Shown here piece after piece: positions 39,386-50,491 of a stretch of DNA of 64,000 bases. Under the pieces are notes generated by a model that worked only from the letters and a program-made list of their open reading frames with translations, had not been told where the DNA came from and ran no database searches. The stretch is taken from the NCBI RefSeq assembly GCF_003545805.1, contig NZ_NMQR01000010.1, positions 58,445 through 122,444 of the forward strand, given 5' to 3'. Position numbers and translations under genes: made by a program. Source of the DNA: Photorhabdus sp. CRCIA-P01 (GTDB lineage: Bacteria > Pseudomonadota > Gammaproteobacteria > Enterobacterales > Enterobacteriaceae). The number at the start of each line of letters is the position of its first letter. Position 1 is the stretch's first letter.

Positions 39386-41149
39386 ATGACGCAAACCTTT
39401 ATTCCCGGCAAAGACGCCGCACTGGAAGACTCAATCAACCGTTTTCAGCAAAAACTGCAACATCTTGGTTTTAATATTGAAGAAGCTTCATGGCTGAATC
39501 CGGTTCCCAATGTCTGGTCAGTTCATATCCGTGACCGCGATTGTCCTCTCTGTTTTACCAATGGCAAAGGTGCCAGCAAGAAAGCCGCTTTAGCTTCTGC
39601 TTTAGGGGAGTATTTTGAACGCCTGTCAACTAACTATTTTTTTGCTGATTTCTATTTAGGCGAAGCTATCGCTAACGGTGATTTTGTCCATTATCCCAAT
39701 GAAAAATGGTTTGCTTTACCAGACGATGATTCTCTGCCAGCAGGCATTCTGGATGACCGGTTACACCAATTTTATAATCCTGACAATGAGTTATGCGCCA
39801 GTCAGTTAGTCGATCTGCAATCAGGTAATGCAGAGCGTGGTATCTGCTCACTGCCATTCACCCGTCAATCTGATAACCATACCGTCTATATTCCGATGAA
39901 TATTATTGGCAATCTCTATGTTTCCAATGGTATGTCAGCTGGCAACACGATGAATGAAGCCAGAGTTCAGGGGCTATCTGAAGTTTTTGAACGCTATGTG
40001 AAAAATCGTATTATCGCCGAAGGCATCAGCCTGCCAGAAATTCCCCAGGAAGTGATGAATCGTTATCCTGGTGTTGTTACCGCTGTCAGTAAATTGCAGG
40101 ATGAAGGCTTCCCGCTCTATTGTTATGACGCTTCCCTCGGTGGGCAGTTCCCGGTTATTTGTGTGGTGTTGTTTAATCCTAATAATGGGACTTGTTTCGC
40201 CTCTTTTGGTGCGCATCCTGAATTTGGTGTAGCACTGGAACGTACTGTGACCGAATTATTACAAGGACGCAGTTTGAAAGATCTGGATGTGTTCAATGCG
40301 CCGACTTTCGATAATGAAGAAGTGGCAGAACATACCAATCTGGAAACTCACTTTATTGATTCGAGCGGTTTAATCAGTTGGGATTTGTTTAAACAAGATG
40401 CTGATTATGCGTTCTCTGACTGGAATTTCAGCGGCACCACCGAAGAAGAGTTTACGACTTTGATGGCTATCTTCAAACAATTGGATACTGAAGTTTATAT
40501 TGCGGACTACGAGCACCTTGGTGTTTATGCCTGCCGTATTTTAGTTCCGGGAATATCTGATATTTATCCTGTGGAAGATTTACATCTTGCTAATAACACG
40601 ATGGGAATCCATTTGCGGGAAACTTTATTAGCGTTACCGGACAGCCAATGGCAAGCCGAAGAATATCTGGCCCTGATTGAGCAATTAGATGAAGAAGGTT
40701 TGGATGATTTTACCCGTGTCCGTGAGTTGCTTGGTATTGCGGTGGGTAAAGATAATGGCTGGAGCAATTTACGGATTGGTGAACTGAAATCCATGTTGGC
40801 ACTGGCTGGCGGTGATTTGGAACAGGCTTTAATTTGGGTAGAATGGACCCAAGATTTTAACGCCTCAATCTTTACGGCCGAACGCACTAATTATTATCGC
40901 TGTTTGCAAACCCTGCTTTTACTTGCTCTGGAAGCGGATAAAGCGCCTGCACAATATTATCAAGCATTCGTAAAAATGTACGGGCAAGATGCGGTTGAAG
41001 CAGCATCAGCGGTTATTTCTGGTGAACACTGTTTTTATGGTCTGTGGTCAGTTGATGCAGATTTAAAATCACTGCCCGCTCATCAGACTTTATTGACTGC
41101 TTATGAGAAGCTGCAAAAAGCAAAATGCGATTTCTGGAACGCAAAATAA
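39386..41149 (+). CDS. ycaO: YcaO, ribosomal protein S12 methylthiolation accessory factor
   Basis: A 587-residue YcaO-domain protein (E. coli 586) with ATP-binding motifs ALGEYFERLSTNYF, VQGLSEVFERYVKNRI and VALERTVTELLQGR, and a C-terminal TPR-like part. In E. coli it supports RimO-dependent methylthiolation of S12. Start at 39386 (MTQTFIPGKDAALEDSI) fits orthologues; a GTG three codons upstream is disregarded. It lies before focA, as in E. coli. Confidence 0.95.
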   Translation: MTQTFIPGKDAALEDSINRFQQKLQHLGFNIEEASWLNPVPNVWSVHIRDRDCPLCFTNGKGASKKAALASALGEYFERLSTNYFFADFYLGEAIANGDFVHYPNEKWFALPDDDSLPAGILDDRLHQFYNPDNELCASQLVDLQSGNAERGICSLPFTRQSDNHTVYIPMNIIGNLYVSNGMSAGNTMNEARVQGLSEVFERYVKNRIIAEGISLPEIPQEVMNRYPGVVTAVSKLQDEGFPLYCYDASLGGQFPVICVVLFNPNNGTCFASFGAHPEFGVALERTVTELLQGRSLKDLDVFNAPTFDNEEVAEHTNLETHFIDSSGLISWDLFKQDADYAFSDWNFSGTTEEEFTTLMAIFKQLDTEVYIADYEHLGVYACRILVPGISDIYPVEDLHLANNTMGIHLRETLLALPDSQWQAEEYLALIEQLDEEGLDDFTRVRELLGIAVGKDNGWSNLRIGELKSMLALAGGDLEQALIWVEWTQDFNASIFTAERTNYYRCLQTLLLLALEADKAPAQYYQAFVKMYGQDAVEAASAVISGEHCFYGLWSVDADLKSLPAHQTLLTAYEKLQKAKCDFWNAK

Positions 41150-41177
41150 AATTGTAGAAAAGACAATTCATAATTAA

Positions 41178-41249
41178 AAGTAAAATTCAGGTTAAATTAA
41201 ATTTATTTTTAACAACAAATAAACAACAATTTGACCTGTAATTTTACTT
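41178..41249. terminator. Long AT-rich inverted repeat after ycaO
   Basis: AAGTAAAATTCAGGTTAAAT pairs with ATTTGACCTGTAATTTTACTT across about 30 bases, 28 bp after the ycaO stop. It may terminate ycaO or structure the long focA leader. Confidence 0.5.
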
Positions 41250-41383
41250 ATTAGGTTTTCCCTCATCGGTTAAATAAAAAAATATCATAAATTTTAAAAT
41301 TTTTTTATTTAATTGAAATCAATAAGTTAAATTGAATTTAAACCATTTTTACTCCCCAGAACAGAGCCTACTCTCAGGGAATT

Positions 41384-41397
41384 ATGATCTATATCAA
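41384..41397. promoter_or_regulatory. Candidate FNR site upstream of focA-pflB
   Basis: ATGATCTATATCAA differs from the consensus TTGATNNNNATCAA at one base. It lies 70 bp before focA. E. coli focA-pflB is activated by FNR and ArcA. The whole 41150-41467 stretch is regulatory DNA without a gene. Confidence 0.65.
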
Positions 41398-41467
41398 ATT
41401 CCCTCTCTCAAGCCTTTGTTAGTATCGTTACGTACCGTAACTTATTCATCATAAAGAGAATGTTGGT

Positions 41468-42325
41468 ATGAAAGCTGACACCCCCTTTAACCTATTACCA
41501 CCTGCGGTAATGACACAAGTCGCCAATGACATTGGTGTTTATAAAACCACTAAACCTGTTGCCATTACCTATCTGTCAGCAATAATTGCCGGGATTTTTA
41601 TTTCTATTGCATTTGTCTTTTATATTACCGCAACGACAGGGACCGCATCTGTCCCTTATGGGCTAGCTAAATTAGTTGGCGGCATCTGTTTTTCCCTTGG
41701 ATTAATGTTAGTCGTCGTTTGCGGAGCAGATTTATTTACTTCCACTGTGTTGACGATTATTTCCAAAGCCACCGGGCGTATAACCTGGCATCAAATGATG
41801 GTAAACTGGGTTAACGTTTATTTAGGTAATTTGATTGGCGCGCTATTTTTCGTCGCCATTATCTGGTTTGCCGGTCAATACCGTGTTGCCGACGGATTGT
41901 GGGGCTTAAATGTCTTGCAAACAGCAAACCATAAAATGCACCACTCTTTTATTGAAGCGTTATTTTTAGGCATTCTCGCCAATTTAATGGTTTGCCTCGC
42001 TGTTTGGATGAGTTATGCCGGACGGTGTTTAATGGATAAAATATTTGTCATGATTTTACCTGTGGCCATGTTTGTCGCCAGCGGCTTTGAACACAGTATT
42101 GCGAATATGTTTTTAATCCCGCTTGGCATTGCTATTAAGCATTTCGCACCCACTGAATTTTGGATTAACGTGGGGGCAACACCAGAACAATTTTCTCAAC
42201 TCACCATTTCACACTTTATTACTAACAATTTAATTCCAGTCACTATTGGTAACATTATCGGTGGCGCCATTTTGGTGGGTTTAACTTACTGGTCAATTTA
42301 TCTGCGTAGTGAGCAAAAACATTAA
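41468..42325 (+). CDS. focA: Formate channel FocA
   Basis: A 285-residue FNT-family pentameric channel with six membrane segments and the motifs VVVCGADLFTSTVL and FEHSIANMFLIPLG. It moves formate across the inner membrane during mixed-acid fermentation. It precedes pflB by 55 bp in the same operon. Confidence 0.97.
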   Translation: MKADTPFNLLPPAVMTQVANDIGVYKTTKPVAITYLSAIIAGIFISIAFVFYITATTGTASVPYGLAKLVGGICFSLGLMLVVVCGADLFTSTVLTIISKATGRITWHQMMVNWVNVYLGNLIGALFFVAIIWFAGQYRVADGLWGLNVLQTANHKMHHSFIEALFLGILANLMVCLAVWMSYAGRCLMDKIFVMILPVAMFVASGFEHSIANMFLIPLGIAIKHFAPTEFWINVGATPEQFSQLTISHFITNNLIPVTIGNIIGGAILVGLTYWSIYLRSEQKH

Positions 42326-42380
42326 TTAGCTCTCTCGCCTGATTTCTTAAAAGTTCGATTATTACAAAGGCAGAAGTATC

Positions 42381-44663
42381 ATGACTGAATTAAATAAAAA
42401 GTTCTCTGTAGCATGGCAAGATTTTAATCCTGGGGATTGGCAAAATGAAGTCAACGTTCGTGATTTCATCCAAAAAAATTATACGCCATATGAGGGTGAT
42501 GAATCTTTCCTGTCAGGTTCGACAAAAGCGACCGATATCTTATGGGAAAAAGTCATGGAAGGTATCAAAATCGAAAACCGCACTCATGCACCAGTTGATT
42601 TTGATACTGATGTTGCTGCTACTATTACCTCCCACGACGCAGGTTATATCGAAAAAGATCTGGAAACCATTGTTGGCCTGCAAACAGAAGCCCCATTAAA
42701 ACGTGCCCTAATCCCATTCGGCGGCATTAAAATGGTAGAAGGATCATGTAAAGTTTATGGCCGTGAACTCGATCCTAAATTGAAACAAATTTTCACTGAA
42801 TACCGCAAAACGCATAATCAAGGAGTTTTCGATGTTTACACACCAGATATTCTGAAATGCCGAAAATCGGGTGTTCTGACAGGTCTGCCTGATGCCTATG
42901 GCCGTGGTCGCATTATTGGTGACTACCGTCGCGTTGCAGTATACGGCATCGATTTCTTACGTGATGATAAATTAGCCCAGTTCAATTCATTGCAGGAAAA
43001 ACTGGAAAACGGTGAAGATCTGGCAATGACGATTCAATTGCGTGAAGAGATCGCTGAACAGCACCATGCTTTGGGCCAAATTAAAGAGATGGCGGCTAAA
43101 TACGGCTATGATATTTCTGGCCCCGCCACTGACGCTAAGGAAGCGATACAGTGGACTTATTTCGCTTATCTGGCGGCGGTTAAGTCTCAAAATGGCGCCG
43201 CGATGTCCTTCGGTCGCGTTTCCAGTTTCCTGGATATCTACATCGAACGTGACCTGAAAGCAGGTAAGCTGACCGAAGTTGAAGCTCAGGAATTGATTGA
43301 CCATCTGGTGATGAAACTACGTATGGTTCGTTTCCTGCGGACACCGGAATATGACGAACTGTTCTCCGGTGACCCCATCTGGGCAACGGAATCGCTGGCA
43401 GGCATGGGGTTAGACGCACGCACGCTGGTGACTAAAAACAGTTTCCGTTTCCTGAACACCCTATACACAATGGGCCCATCACCAGAACCTAACATGACCA
43501 TCCTGTGGTCTGAAAACCTGCCGACAAATTTCAAAAAATTCGCGGCAAAAGTTTCCATCGATACCTCATCTTTACAGTATGAAAACGATGATCTGATGCG
43601 TCCTGACTTCAACAACGATGATTACGCTATTGCTTGTTGCGTCAGCCCGATGATTGTGGGTAAACAGATGCAATTCTTCGGTGCCCGCGCAAATCTGGCT
43701 AAAACGATGCTGTACGCCATTAACGGCGGTGTGGATGAAAAGCTGAAAATGCAGGTTGGTCCGAAAGAAGAGCCAATAAAAGATGAAGTGCTGGATTACG
43801 ACAAGGTTATGGCCCGCATGGATCACTTTATGGATTGGCTGGCAAAACAGTATGTTACCGCACTAAACATCATTCACTATATGCATGATAAGTATAGCTA
43901 TGAAGCTGCACTGATGGCACTGCACGACCGTGATGTTTACCGTACCATGGCCTGTGGCATTGCCGGTCTGTCTGTCGCTGCTGACTCGTTGTCTGCCATC
44001 AAATATGCCAAAGTGACACCGATCCGTGATGAAGATGGTTTAGCGGTTGATTTCAAGATTGAAGGTGAATATCCACAATTCGGTAACAACGACTCACGTG
44101 TTGATGATATCGCCTGTGATCTGGTTGAACGTTTCATGAAAAAAATCCAGAAACTGAATACTTATCGCAACGCGGTACCGACACAATCCGTTCTGACCAT
44201 CACTTCTAACGTAGTATATGGTAAAAAAACCGGTAACACCCCTGACGGACGTCGTGCTGGTGCACCATTTGGACCCGGAGCCAATCCAATGCATGGTCGC
44301 GATCAAAAAGGTGCCGTCGCCTCTTTGACCTCCGTGGCTAAATTGCCCTTCGCTTATGCAAAAGATGGCATCTCTTATACCTTCTCTATCGTACCGAATG
44401 CGTTAGGCAAAGATGATGTAACACGTAAAACTAACCTGGCCGGTTTGCTGGATGGTTATTTCCACCATGAAGCAAACATTGAAGGCGGTCAGCACCTAAA
44501 CGTTAATGTGATGAATCGTGACATGCTGCTGGAAGCAATGGAAGATCCTGAGAAATACCCCCAACTCACTATCCGGGTATCAGGTTATGCCGTGCGTTTC
44601 AACTCACTGACTAAAGAGCAACAACAGGATGTGATTACCCGTACTTTCACCCAATCTATGTAA
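42381..44663 (+). CDS. pflB: Pyruvate formate-lyase
   Basis: A 760-residue glycyl-radical enzyme. The catalytic cysteines are C419-C420 ([10 protein letters not shown]) and the radical glycine is G735 ([10 protein letters not shown]), in full agreement with E. coli PflB. It converts pyruvate and CoA to acetyl-CoA and formate without oxygen. AAAGG precedes the ATG. Confidence 0.99.
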   Translation: MTELNKKFSVAWQDFNPGDWQNEVNVRDFIQKNYTPYEGDESFLSGSTKATDILWEKVMEGIKIENRTHAPVDFDTDVAATITSHDAGYIEKDLETIVGLQTEAPLKRALIPFGGIKMVEGSCKVYGRELDPKLKQIFTEYRKTHNQGVFDVYTPDILKCRKSGVLTGLPDAYGRGRIIGDYRRVAVYGIDFLRDDKLAQFNSLQEKLENGEDLAMTIQLREEIAEQHHALGQIKEMAAKYGYDISGPATDAKEAIQWTYFAYLAAVKSQNGAAMSFGRVSSFLDIYIERDLKAGKLTEVEAQELIDHLVMKLRMVRFLRTPEYDELFSGDPIWATESLAGMGLDARTLVTKNSFRFLNTLYTMGPSPEPNMTILWSENLPTNFKKFAAKVSIDTSSLQYENDDLMRPDFNNDDYAIACCVSPMIVGKQMQFFGARANLAKTMLYAINGGVDEKLKMQVGPKEEPIKDEVLDYDKVMARMDHFMDWLAKQYVTALNIIHYMHDKYSYEAALMALHDRDVYRTMACGIAGLSVAADSLSAIKYAKVTPIRDEDGLAVDFKIEGEYPQFGNNDSRVDDIACDLVERFMKKIQKLNTYRNAVPTQSVLTITSNVVYGKKTGNTPDGRRAGAPFGPGANPMHGRDQKGAVASLTSVAKLPFAYAKDGISYTFSIVPNALGKDDVTRKTNLAGLLDGYFHHEANIEGGQHLNVNVMNRDMLLEAMEDPEKYPQLTIRVSGYAVRFNSLTKEQQQDVITRTFTQSM

Positions 44664-44677
44664 TAATTTGTTAGCAA

Positions 44678-44698
44678 AGGCCCTGAATCTTGGGGCCT
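44678..44698 (+). terminator. Hairpin between pflB and pflA
   Basis: AGGCCCTGAATCTTGGGGCC/T, a 6-bp GC-rich stem followed by CTATTTGTTT, 15 bp after the pflB stop. It may reduce readthrough so that the activase is made in smaller amounts. Confidence 0.65.
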
Positions 44699-44735
44699 CT
44701 ATTTGTTTACCCGCCAGTTTTGGAGCAAACCTGTT

Positions 44736-45476
44736 ATGTCGGTACTTGGTCGTATCCACTCTTTCGAATCCTGTGGCACCGTTGATGGCCCCGGTATCCG
44801 ATTTATTGTTTTCTTTCAGGGTTGCCTGATGCGCTGTCTCTATTGCCATAACCGCGACACGTGGGATACCCACGGCGGTAAAGACGTGACTGTTGAAGAG
44901 TTGATAAAAGAAACGACCACCTATCGTCATTTTATGAACGCCTCAGGTGGAGGGGTTACCGCATCGGGTGGCGAAGCCGTTCTTCAAGCTGAATTTGTAC
45001 GTGACTGGTTCCGAGCCTGTCATGCCGAAGGTATTCATACTTGTCTTGATACCAATGGATTTGTCCGTCGCTATGGCCCGGTTATTGATGAATTGATGGA
45101 TGCCACAGATCTCGTTATGCTCGATTTGAAGCAACTTAACGATGAAATCCATCAGAAATTAGTGGGCGTCTCCAATCACCGCACTTTGGAATTTGCCCGC
45201 TATCTGGCTAAACGTAACCAAAAAACCTGGATTCGTCACGTTGTGGTTCCAGGCTGGTCGGATGACGATGAATCCGTTCATAGGCTAGGTGAATTTACCA
45301 AAGATATGAAAAATATTGAAAAAATCGAGCTTCTGCCTTATCACGAACTGGGTAAACATAAATGGACGACTATGGGGGAAGAATATCAATTGGAAGGTGT
45401 GAAACCGCCTGCGAAAGAGACAATGGAGAGAGTGAAAAGTATTCTGGCAAGCTACGGCCATAAGGTTAACTATTAA
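44736..45476 (+). CDS. pflA: Pyruvate formate-lyase activating enzyme
   Basis: A 246-residue radical-SAM enzyme with the iron-sulfur motif C30-x3-C34-x2-C37 ([11 protein letters not shown]). It installs the glycyl radical on PflB. The start at 44736 ([20 protein letters not shown]) fits the E. coli length; the TTG at 44703 would start just after the hairpin. GGAG lies before the ATG. Confidence 0.97.
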   Translation: MSVLGRIHSFESCGTVDGPGIRFIVFFQGCLMRCLYCHNRDTWDTHGGKDVTVEELIKETTTYRHFMNASGGGVTASGGEAVLQAEFVRDWFRACHAEGIHTCLDTNGFVRRYGPVIDELMDATDLVMLDLKQLNDEIHQKLVGVSNHRTLEFARYLAKRNQKTWIRHVVVPGWSDDDESVHRLGEFTKDMKNIEKIELLPYHELGKHKWTTMGEEYQLEGVKPPAKETMERVKSILASYGHKVNY

Positions 45477-45485
45477 TTAAATTAT

Positions 45486-45760
45486 TTAACTTCCATCTCT
45501 GAAATGACGTTTGAAAACAAGAGGAAAAAGCCATCGTGACTGCTCCCTACCGTCAAAGGCGAGGCTTCCCACTTCAAAGACCGCCGCTTGCGCATGACAA
45601 GTCTTACGCTGGCCTCCACGGGCAGAGGTGACGAGATCCGCCGCCTGTAATTCAAATATGCCCTGCTGTTTGATATTCTGCGCGGCGTTAATATCCCTGT
45701 CATACTTCGCCAGGCAAACGTAAAAGTCCCCTGTGTAGCCATCACCTTGAATAAGAACAA
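45486..45760 (-). pseudogene. IS200/IS605 TnpB C-terminal remnant
   Basis: The - strand frame ending at 45486 reads AKYDRDINAAQNIKQQGIFE and ends in RHFRDGS. DRDINAAQNI is the last RuvC motif of TnpB RNA-guided nucleases. Everything before it, including the zinc ribbon, is missing or scrambled. It directly abuts the pflA end, so its original right end is also lost. Confidence 0.75.
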
Positions 45761-45764
45761 AAAT

Positions 45765-45783
45765 GCCGATCTTGAATATCGGC
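45765..45783 (-). terminator. Terminator after the Rpn 3' fragment
   Basis: GCCGAT/ATCGGC stem with a 7-base loop; on the - strand it is followed by ATTTTTG. It lies 26 bp after the stop at 45810. Confidence 0.7.
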
Positions 45784-45809
45784 GTTTTGCTGTGAAAAAG
45801 AAGATTAAT

Positions 45810-46172
45810 TTAATGCTTTAACGCTTCGATTTTATCCCGACTCAGTCCGGTACTGGTGACAATAATGTCCAAACTCACGCCATGCCGTAATAAGGCACGA
45901 GCCGTTTCCACTTTACCTTCCTCTCGGCCTAGTTCAATACCTTCCTCGCGCCCTTTTTGTTCAAGCTCTTCTGCAATAGTCATCAACATCGTTTCATGCT
46001 CCGGAGATTGTTCAATCAGTTGATAGACAAATTGGGAGAGATCCAGCGTATGTCCATTCAGTAAAATATAGCTTAACACAACATTGCGCTGCTCAGCTGT
46101 ATTATACCCTGCATTCAAGAGTTCCACCAATTGGGGGACCCATATTATTAATAGAAAAAGCTTTAAAATCAT
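45810..46172 (-). pseudogene. Rpn-family nuclease gene, 3' fragment
   Basis: About 120 residues resembling the C-terminal half of Rpn proteins: FVYQLIEQSPEHETMLMTIA, EELEQKGREEGIELGREEG and the tail TSTGLSRDKIEALKH. The catalytic half is absent. The matching 5' half may be the fragment at 48101-48385, across the IS4-family element, but about 170 residues of the middle are missing, so two independent relics are also possible. Confidence 0.8.
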
Positions 46173-46412
46173 TCTTGTGATTCATATACCTTCCTTAAAT
46201 TAGATAATACCATTTCATAATCAATATATTTGAATCATTGTGAAAATTATCCCTCGGCAACTCACGCCAATCAAATTATAACTCAGAAAAATAATAATTC
46301 GTCGCTATTATTTCTTATAAGGTTAACTGTTTTTGTATAATCATCAGTAATAAGTAATTCAACATTTTGGAATCTAAAATACATTCAAAAACATATATTT
46401 AATATCTGGAAA

Positions 46413-46727
46413 CTACTTTTCTCTTATTCCTTCTATCTTTTCATGCAACTTTCTCCGCTTAATGTTCCACACTGAATCTTTAGGCATTTGAACTCTAACA
46501 TCTAATCTACAGTGTTTAGGAATATCGCATAGCTCACCGTCTTCATAAAATACATGCCCATTATTCTCATAAATGCACTTGAGTCTCCAATTCTGAAAAC
46601 GGGTTGGTAAGTAAGAGAGCTGTCCGTGAAAGCGCTCAATGATGATAAGCTGAGAAGAGAGAGAATGATTTATGGCTTTCAGGGTTTCTGATAAATCGCC
46701 GGTTCTTGATTCTGTTGATACTGGCAT
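46413..46727 (-). CDS. Hypothetical protein, possibly of P4-like phage origin
   Basis: A 104-residue soluble protein starting MPVSTESRTGDLSETLKAIN; GGAG lies 8 bp before this ATG. It has a basic C-terminus (IKRRKLHEKIEGIREK) and no motif I recognise. The leader just upstream, CCCGCGCGGG followed by seven T on this strand and a frame reading PRGFFYGVF, resembles leaders of small genes in P4-like satellites. The function is unknown. The 46173-46412 stretch downstream holds nothing I can support. Confidence 0.5.
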   Translation of the reverse strand: MPVSTESRTGDLSETLKAINHSLSSQLIIIERFHGQLSYLPTRFQNWRLKCIYENNGHVFYEDGELCDIPKHCRLDVRVQMPKDSVWNIKRRKLHEKIEGIREK

Positions 46728-46761
46728 TGTGAAAACTCCATAAAAAAACCCGCGCGGGGCG

Positions 46762-48048
46762 CTAGGGGATCCCCACAAATCAGCGCTAATAAATCAAAAC
46801 CATATTTTGGTAGATTTTGGCGAGGTATTTGAGTGTTTGATTAAAGACTATTTCAAATAATATTAGCGGGGAATGGCGTAATACATTCTCCGCTAATGTC
46901 AGATGAGAAATAACTCTTCTTGATTTGATACTATTTGCCTGATAATTAAGGTGTATTCCTTTGTTTCCAGCATGAAACCCGATCAACCAAAGTACTATCG
47001 AGCTAAGCGTAGCAAGAAGGCTCAATACGGATAATCGACCAGCTCCTTGGCTGTAGCCCAAATCCAAATCGTTCGCTCTTTTCATCTCTAAAATTTTGCT
47101 CTATTTGCACTCTTCGGCTGTATAATTTCATGATCTGCCGAGGTTTAAAATCATCCATGCTGGTAAAAATCAGCCAAGGCTCTATGGCTGCCGAACGCCC
47201 ATCTTTAACTTGTGATTTTCTCACCATTCGATAACGTGATTTTTTGAATTTTCTCCCTTTATTCGGTCTTTTATGAAGATAAAAATAGCCATCACAACGT
47301 GCATATTCTGCTTTTGATAATGTACCGAATCCCAGAAATTGCGGTGTTGCGGTTGCTTTTAAAGCTTGTCGTTTAAACCAAAGCTCACCGTATTTATCAA
47401 GCCTTAGTTGAGTATTGCCTCGAATACGCCCGACAAAATCCCAACCGAGTGTTTTTATATGGTTAAACCCGGCATTTTGGACACCGGCATCAGTAATGAT
47501 AATAACTCTGGCTTTAGGGTTAACAGCTTGAGCGAGTGTGTCAAGAAACGCATTTTGTATTTTTGCATTTTGCGGCTTACATGAAGGAACTATTTGACTT
47601 AACAAAGGAATTGAGCGTCCATCGCAAATTAAACTTGCACGGAGTACATGATGTTCTTGTGAGGGATACCCACTCCAATCAACAGCGATAACACACAATG
47701 ATAGTGGCTCAGTCAGCATGGCAATAACATGACGAAAAAAATCCGGGATATCCCTATGGATAGCTTCATTACCAAGTAGTCTGTCAACGCGTTTAATTTT
47801 ATGTTTGACGTGGGCATGTCCTGGTAAAAAACGGCCAATACTGGTTAACGTAAGAGAAGCGCCATTAATCAAAGCCATAGTGGCATCGATTAAAGCATTC
47901 TGACGATATTTATGAAACGGCGCTAAGGCATCTTTGAAGAAGTTGTGACATACTTTACGTGCAGGCATAGCAGTGACCTTATTGACTTGGTGGAACAATC
48001 AGTAGATCACACAACGCTATGCCTGTCTATTTTCTGGGGATTCCTCAG
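46762..48048 (-). mobile_element. IS4-family (IS10-like) insertion sequence, defective
   Basis: About 1.29 kb. The ends are imperfect inverted repeats: CTAGGGGATCCCCACAAAT at the left and CTGAGGAATCCCCAGAAAAT read inward from the right. They enclose one frameshifted transposase gene. The flanks (CGCGGGGCG and CAAGCGGCT) do not show a clear 9-bp target duplication, so the surroundings have been rearranged since insertion. Confidence 0.75.
46786..47998 (-). pseudogene. IS4-family transposase with a frameshift
   Basis: The first frame (47998 to about 47050) gives the DDE domain: VIAVDWSGYPSQEHHVLRAS, IIITDAGVQNAGF and the YREK-type region YSRRVQIEQNFRDEKSERFG. At about 47050 the homology moves to another frame, which continues YSQGAGRLSVLSLLATL and FQAN-like YQANSIKSRRVIS to 46786. 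One base appears lost. The first frame alone ends early at 47003, just after the catalytic Glu helix. Confidence 0.85.
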
Positions 48049-48100
48049 CAAGCGGCTGTGTTGAAAAGCAGATCTTCTGCTACGCTGACATAGACCATGC

Positions 48101-48385
48101 CTAACCCCATGTAGGTAATGGGTCAGGAGTGGACTGATGTTCAATCAGACAATAGATATAGCCTTGTCCTCGAACTGTTTTAACCGAGTACAGCACATCA
48201 CTGTGCAGTTGACGTAAATGCCGGTCCACAAAACTGCCGGGTTCCAGTTTCAATGTGGCTAAATCACACAACGACTGGATCTCTTCGGGCAGATAAAGGG
48301 ATAAAAACTCCCTGGCCGTTTCGGGCTGCGTTAAAAAATGTTTGAATAATGCGTCATGGTGAGGCCGTTTTTCTTTCTTTGCCAC
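48101..48385 (-). pseudogene. Rpn-family nuclease gene, 5' fragment
   Basis: Encodes the first 85 residues or so of an Rpn protein: [40 protein letters not shown] and [10 protein letters not shown], so the active-site D and E-x-Q are present. The homology then stops about 80 bp before the right end of the IS4-family element. Truncated. Confidence 0.85.
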
Positions 48386-48775
48386 AATTCGTTTCTCTAT
48401 CTTATCAGTTAGTCATCGCCACTCATTGTCAACGCTATAATATCTCTAGAAAACCCGCAACCAAGTTACAAAAAACATCTTCCCAGATTTTCTCAGGAAA
48501 ATCTTTACCGAATGCATTAATATAAGAGCCTAAAGAATCAAATACCAGAAAAGAAAAAACGAGGAAACATTATATTTACAACAACTACTCAATAAAAGCC
48601 ATTCATTTAAATGAGTTTTTAATTTGCATTTACATAATAATAACAACCTTATAAAAATATCAGGTAGATTCACATAATAAACGCAGTACGCTATACTAAT
48701 TAGAATTAATGCCGACCAAAAGCCGGCATTGTTTTATTAATTAGTTATCGGATAGATAAAAACTTAAAAATTTAC
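48386..48775. other. AT-rich gene-free stretch with dctA terminator
   Basis: No coding frame is supported. ATGCCGACCAAAAGCCGGCA/T at 48709-48729 is a good hairpin placed 47 bp after the dctA stop and can end the - strand transcript. Confidence 0.5.
48709..48729 (-). terminator. Terminator hairpin after dctA
   Basis: ATGCCG and CGGCAT pair around ACCAAAAGC. AT-rich sequence follows on both sides; TTTTATT follows on the + strand. Confidence 0.6.
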
Positions 48776-50029
48776 TTATTTGGCATTTAGTGCTTCGTTT
48801 AATTTGCCTTCATCAAGCTGACGACAACGTTTCGCGACCACAATCGTTGCAACACCATTACCAATTAGATTCGTTAAAGCTCTGGCTTCTGACATGAAAC
48901 GATCTATTCCCAGGATTAATGCCAGACCTGCTAGTGGTAAATGCCCAACAGCGGAAATTGTCGCAGCTAATACAATAAACCCACTACCTGTTACACCAGC
49001 CGCACCTTTAGAGGATAAAAGCAATACAACCAATAGCGTTATTTGATGCACAATATCCATATGAGTATTCGTCGCCTGAGCAATAAATACCGCAGCCATT
49101 GTCAGGTAAATGGAGGTACCATCCAGATTAAATGAATATCCTGTCGGTATCACCAAACCAACAACAGATTTCTGGCATCCCGCTTTCTCCATTTTATCTA
49201 ACATACGCGGCAATGCAGATTCAGAAGATGATGTTCCCAATACAATTAATAATTCTTCTTTAATGTAATTAATAAACCGGAATATACTAAACCCTGTGGC
49301 TTTTGCGATTGTTCCTAAAACAAAGATAACAAAAAGAATACAGGTGATATAAAAGCAAACTATTAATTGTCCTAATTGTACTAACGTACCAATACCATAT
49401 TTACCGATGGTAAATGCCATCGCACCAAAAGCCCCCAAAGGAGCTAATCTCATTATCATATTGATAATGCCAAAAATAACATGAGAAAAACCATCAATAA
49501 TATTAAAGATTGGTTTCCCTTTCTCGCCTAAACGATGAAGTGCAAAACCAAATAACACAGCAAATAATAAAACCTGCAAAATATTACCACTGGCAAACGC
49601 CCCGATGACACTGGCCGGAATAACATCAAGTAAAAATGCTATTATCCCTTGTTCAGAAGCCTTCTCCGCATATAGGGATACCGCTTTAACATCTAACGTA
49701 GAGGGATCAATATTCATTCCTGCGCCAGGCTGCATAACATTGACAACAATTAGCCCAATAATCAAAGCAATTGTGCTAACTATTTCAAAATACACCAGTG
49801 CAATAGCGCCTGTTTTACCAACAGCTTTCATACTTTCCATACCTGCAATGCCGGTTACAACAGTACAGAAAATAACAGGAGCAATAACCATTTTGATTAA
49901 TTTAACAAATCCATCACCCAATGGCTTCATTTCCGCACCAAGCTGTGGGTAGAAATGCCCCAAAAGTATACCGATAGTTATTGCGAGCAAAACTTGAAAA
50001 TAAAGACTCTTTAGTAAATTTTTCTTCAC
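48776..50029 (-). CDS. dctA: C4-dicarboxylate transporter DctA
   Basis: A 417-residue sodium/proton symporter of the DAACS family. It has the serine-rich loop [40 protein letters not shown] and [20 protein letters not shown], almost as in E. coli DctA. It takes up succinate, fumarate and malate aerobically. The start is GTG at 50029. A candidate CRP site lies at 50187-50206. The C-terminus is about 11 residues shorter than in E. coli. Confidence 0.95.
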   Translation of the reverse strand: MKKNLLKSLYFQVLLAITIGILLGHFYPQLGAEMKPLGDGFVKLIKMVIAPVIFCTVVTGIAGMESMKAVGKTGAIALVYFEIVSTIALIIGLIVVNVMQPGAGMNIDPSTLDVKAVSLYAEKASEQGIIAFLLDVIPASVIGAFASGNILQVLLFAVLFGFALHRLGEKGKPIFNIIDGFSHVIFGIINMIMRLAPLGAFGAMAFTIGKYGIGTLVQLGQLIVCFYITCILFVIFVLGTIAKATGFSIFRFINYIKEELLIVLGTSSSESALPRMLDKMEKAGCQKSVVGLVIPTGYSFNLDGTSIYLTMAAVFIAQATNTHMDIVHQITLLVVLLLSSKGAAGVTGSGFIVLAATISAVGHLPLAGLALILGIDRFMSEARALTNLIGNGVATIVVAKRCRQLDEGKLNEALNAK

Positions 50030-50186
50030 TTCTTAATTCCCTAATCCATAGTATAAAATCAAATTCTATTTATTCTTATTAGAACGATGTAGTTGTTGTT
50101 AAATGTACCTTATATCTTGATGTACATAAAATATAAAGTAAATTTTCACCATTTTTTCACAAAAAATTAAAGTTAACACACAATTT

Positions 50187-50206
50187 TTTAAGATATAGAT
50201 CACATA
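50187..50206. promoter_or_regulatory. Candidate CRP site upstream of dctA
   Basis: On the - strand TATGTGATCTATATCTTAAA shares TGTGATCTA and ATC with the CRP consensus; the right half is weak. dctA is CRP-activated in E. coli. The rest of 50030-50491 is AT-rich leader DNA with no gene. Confidence 0.4.
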
Positions 50207-50491
50207 AATACACAATAAATAACCTCGCTAAGATGACTGAACTAATAATCATCTCATAAGTTATTTAAAACTTTCCATTTAAAAATATTATTTACTCGAA
50301 GAACGTTTATTTTTCAATCCATTAAGTATTACCATGAAAAAATTAACAAATTTTTGATACATGAACATTTTGAGAACGATGTAATTATAAGATATTATTA
50401 ACTATAATTGTACAGCCTGGTTGCTTTTTTATAATTTAAACAACAATATACACGGCATGATATCAATACCTGAAAGAAAACACTTTTCATC

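Noticed and set aside
44703..44735. PflA start at TTG 44703
   Set aside because: It adds 11 residues not found in orthologues and lies directly after the pflB hairpin.
45482..45760. A 92-residue protein on the - strand over the TnpB relic
   Set aside because: That frame has no family resemblance, while the overlapping frame shows the TnpB DRDINAAQNI motif.
47003..47085. Programmed frameshift in the IS4-family transposase
   Set aside because: IS4/IS10-type elements normally encode one uninterrupted transposase, and I see no slippery sequence at the junction; a simple one-base loss is more likely.
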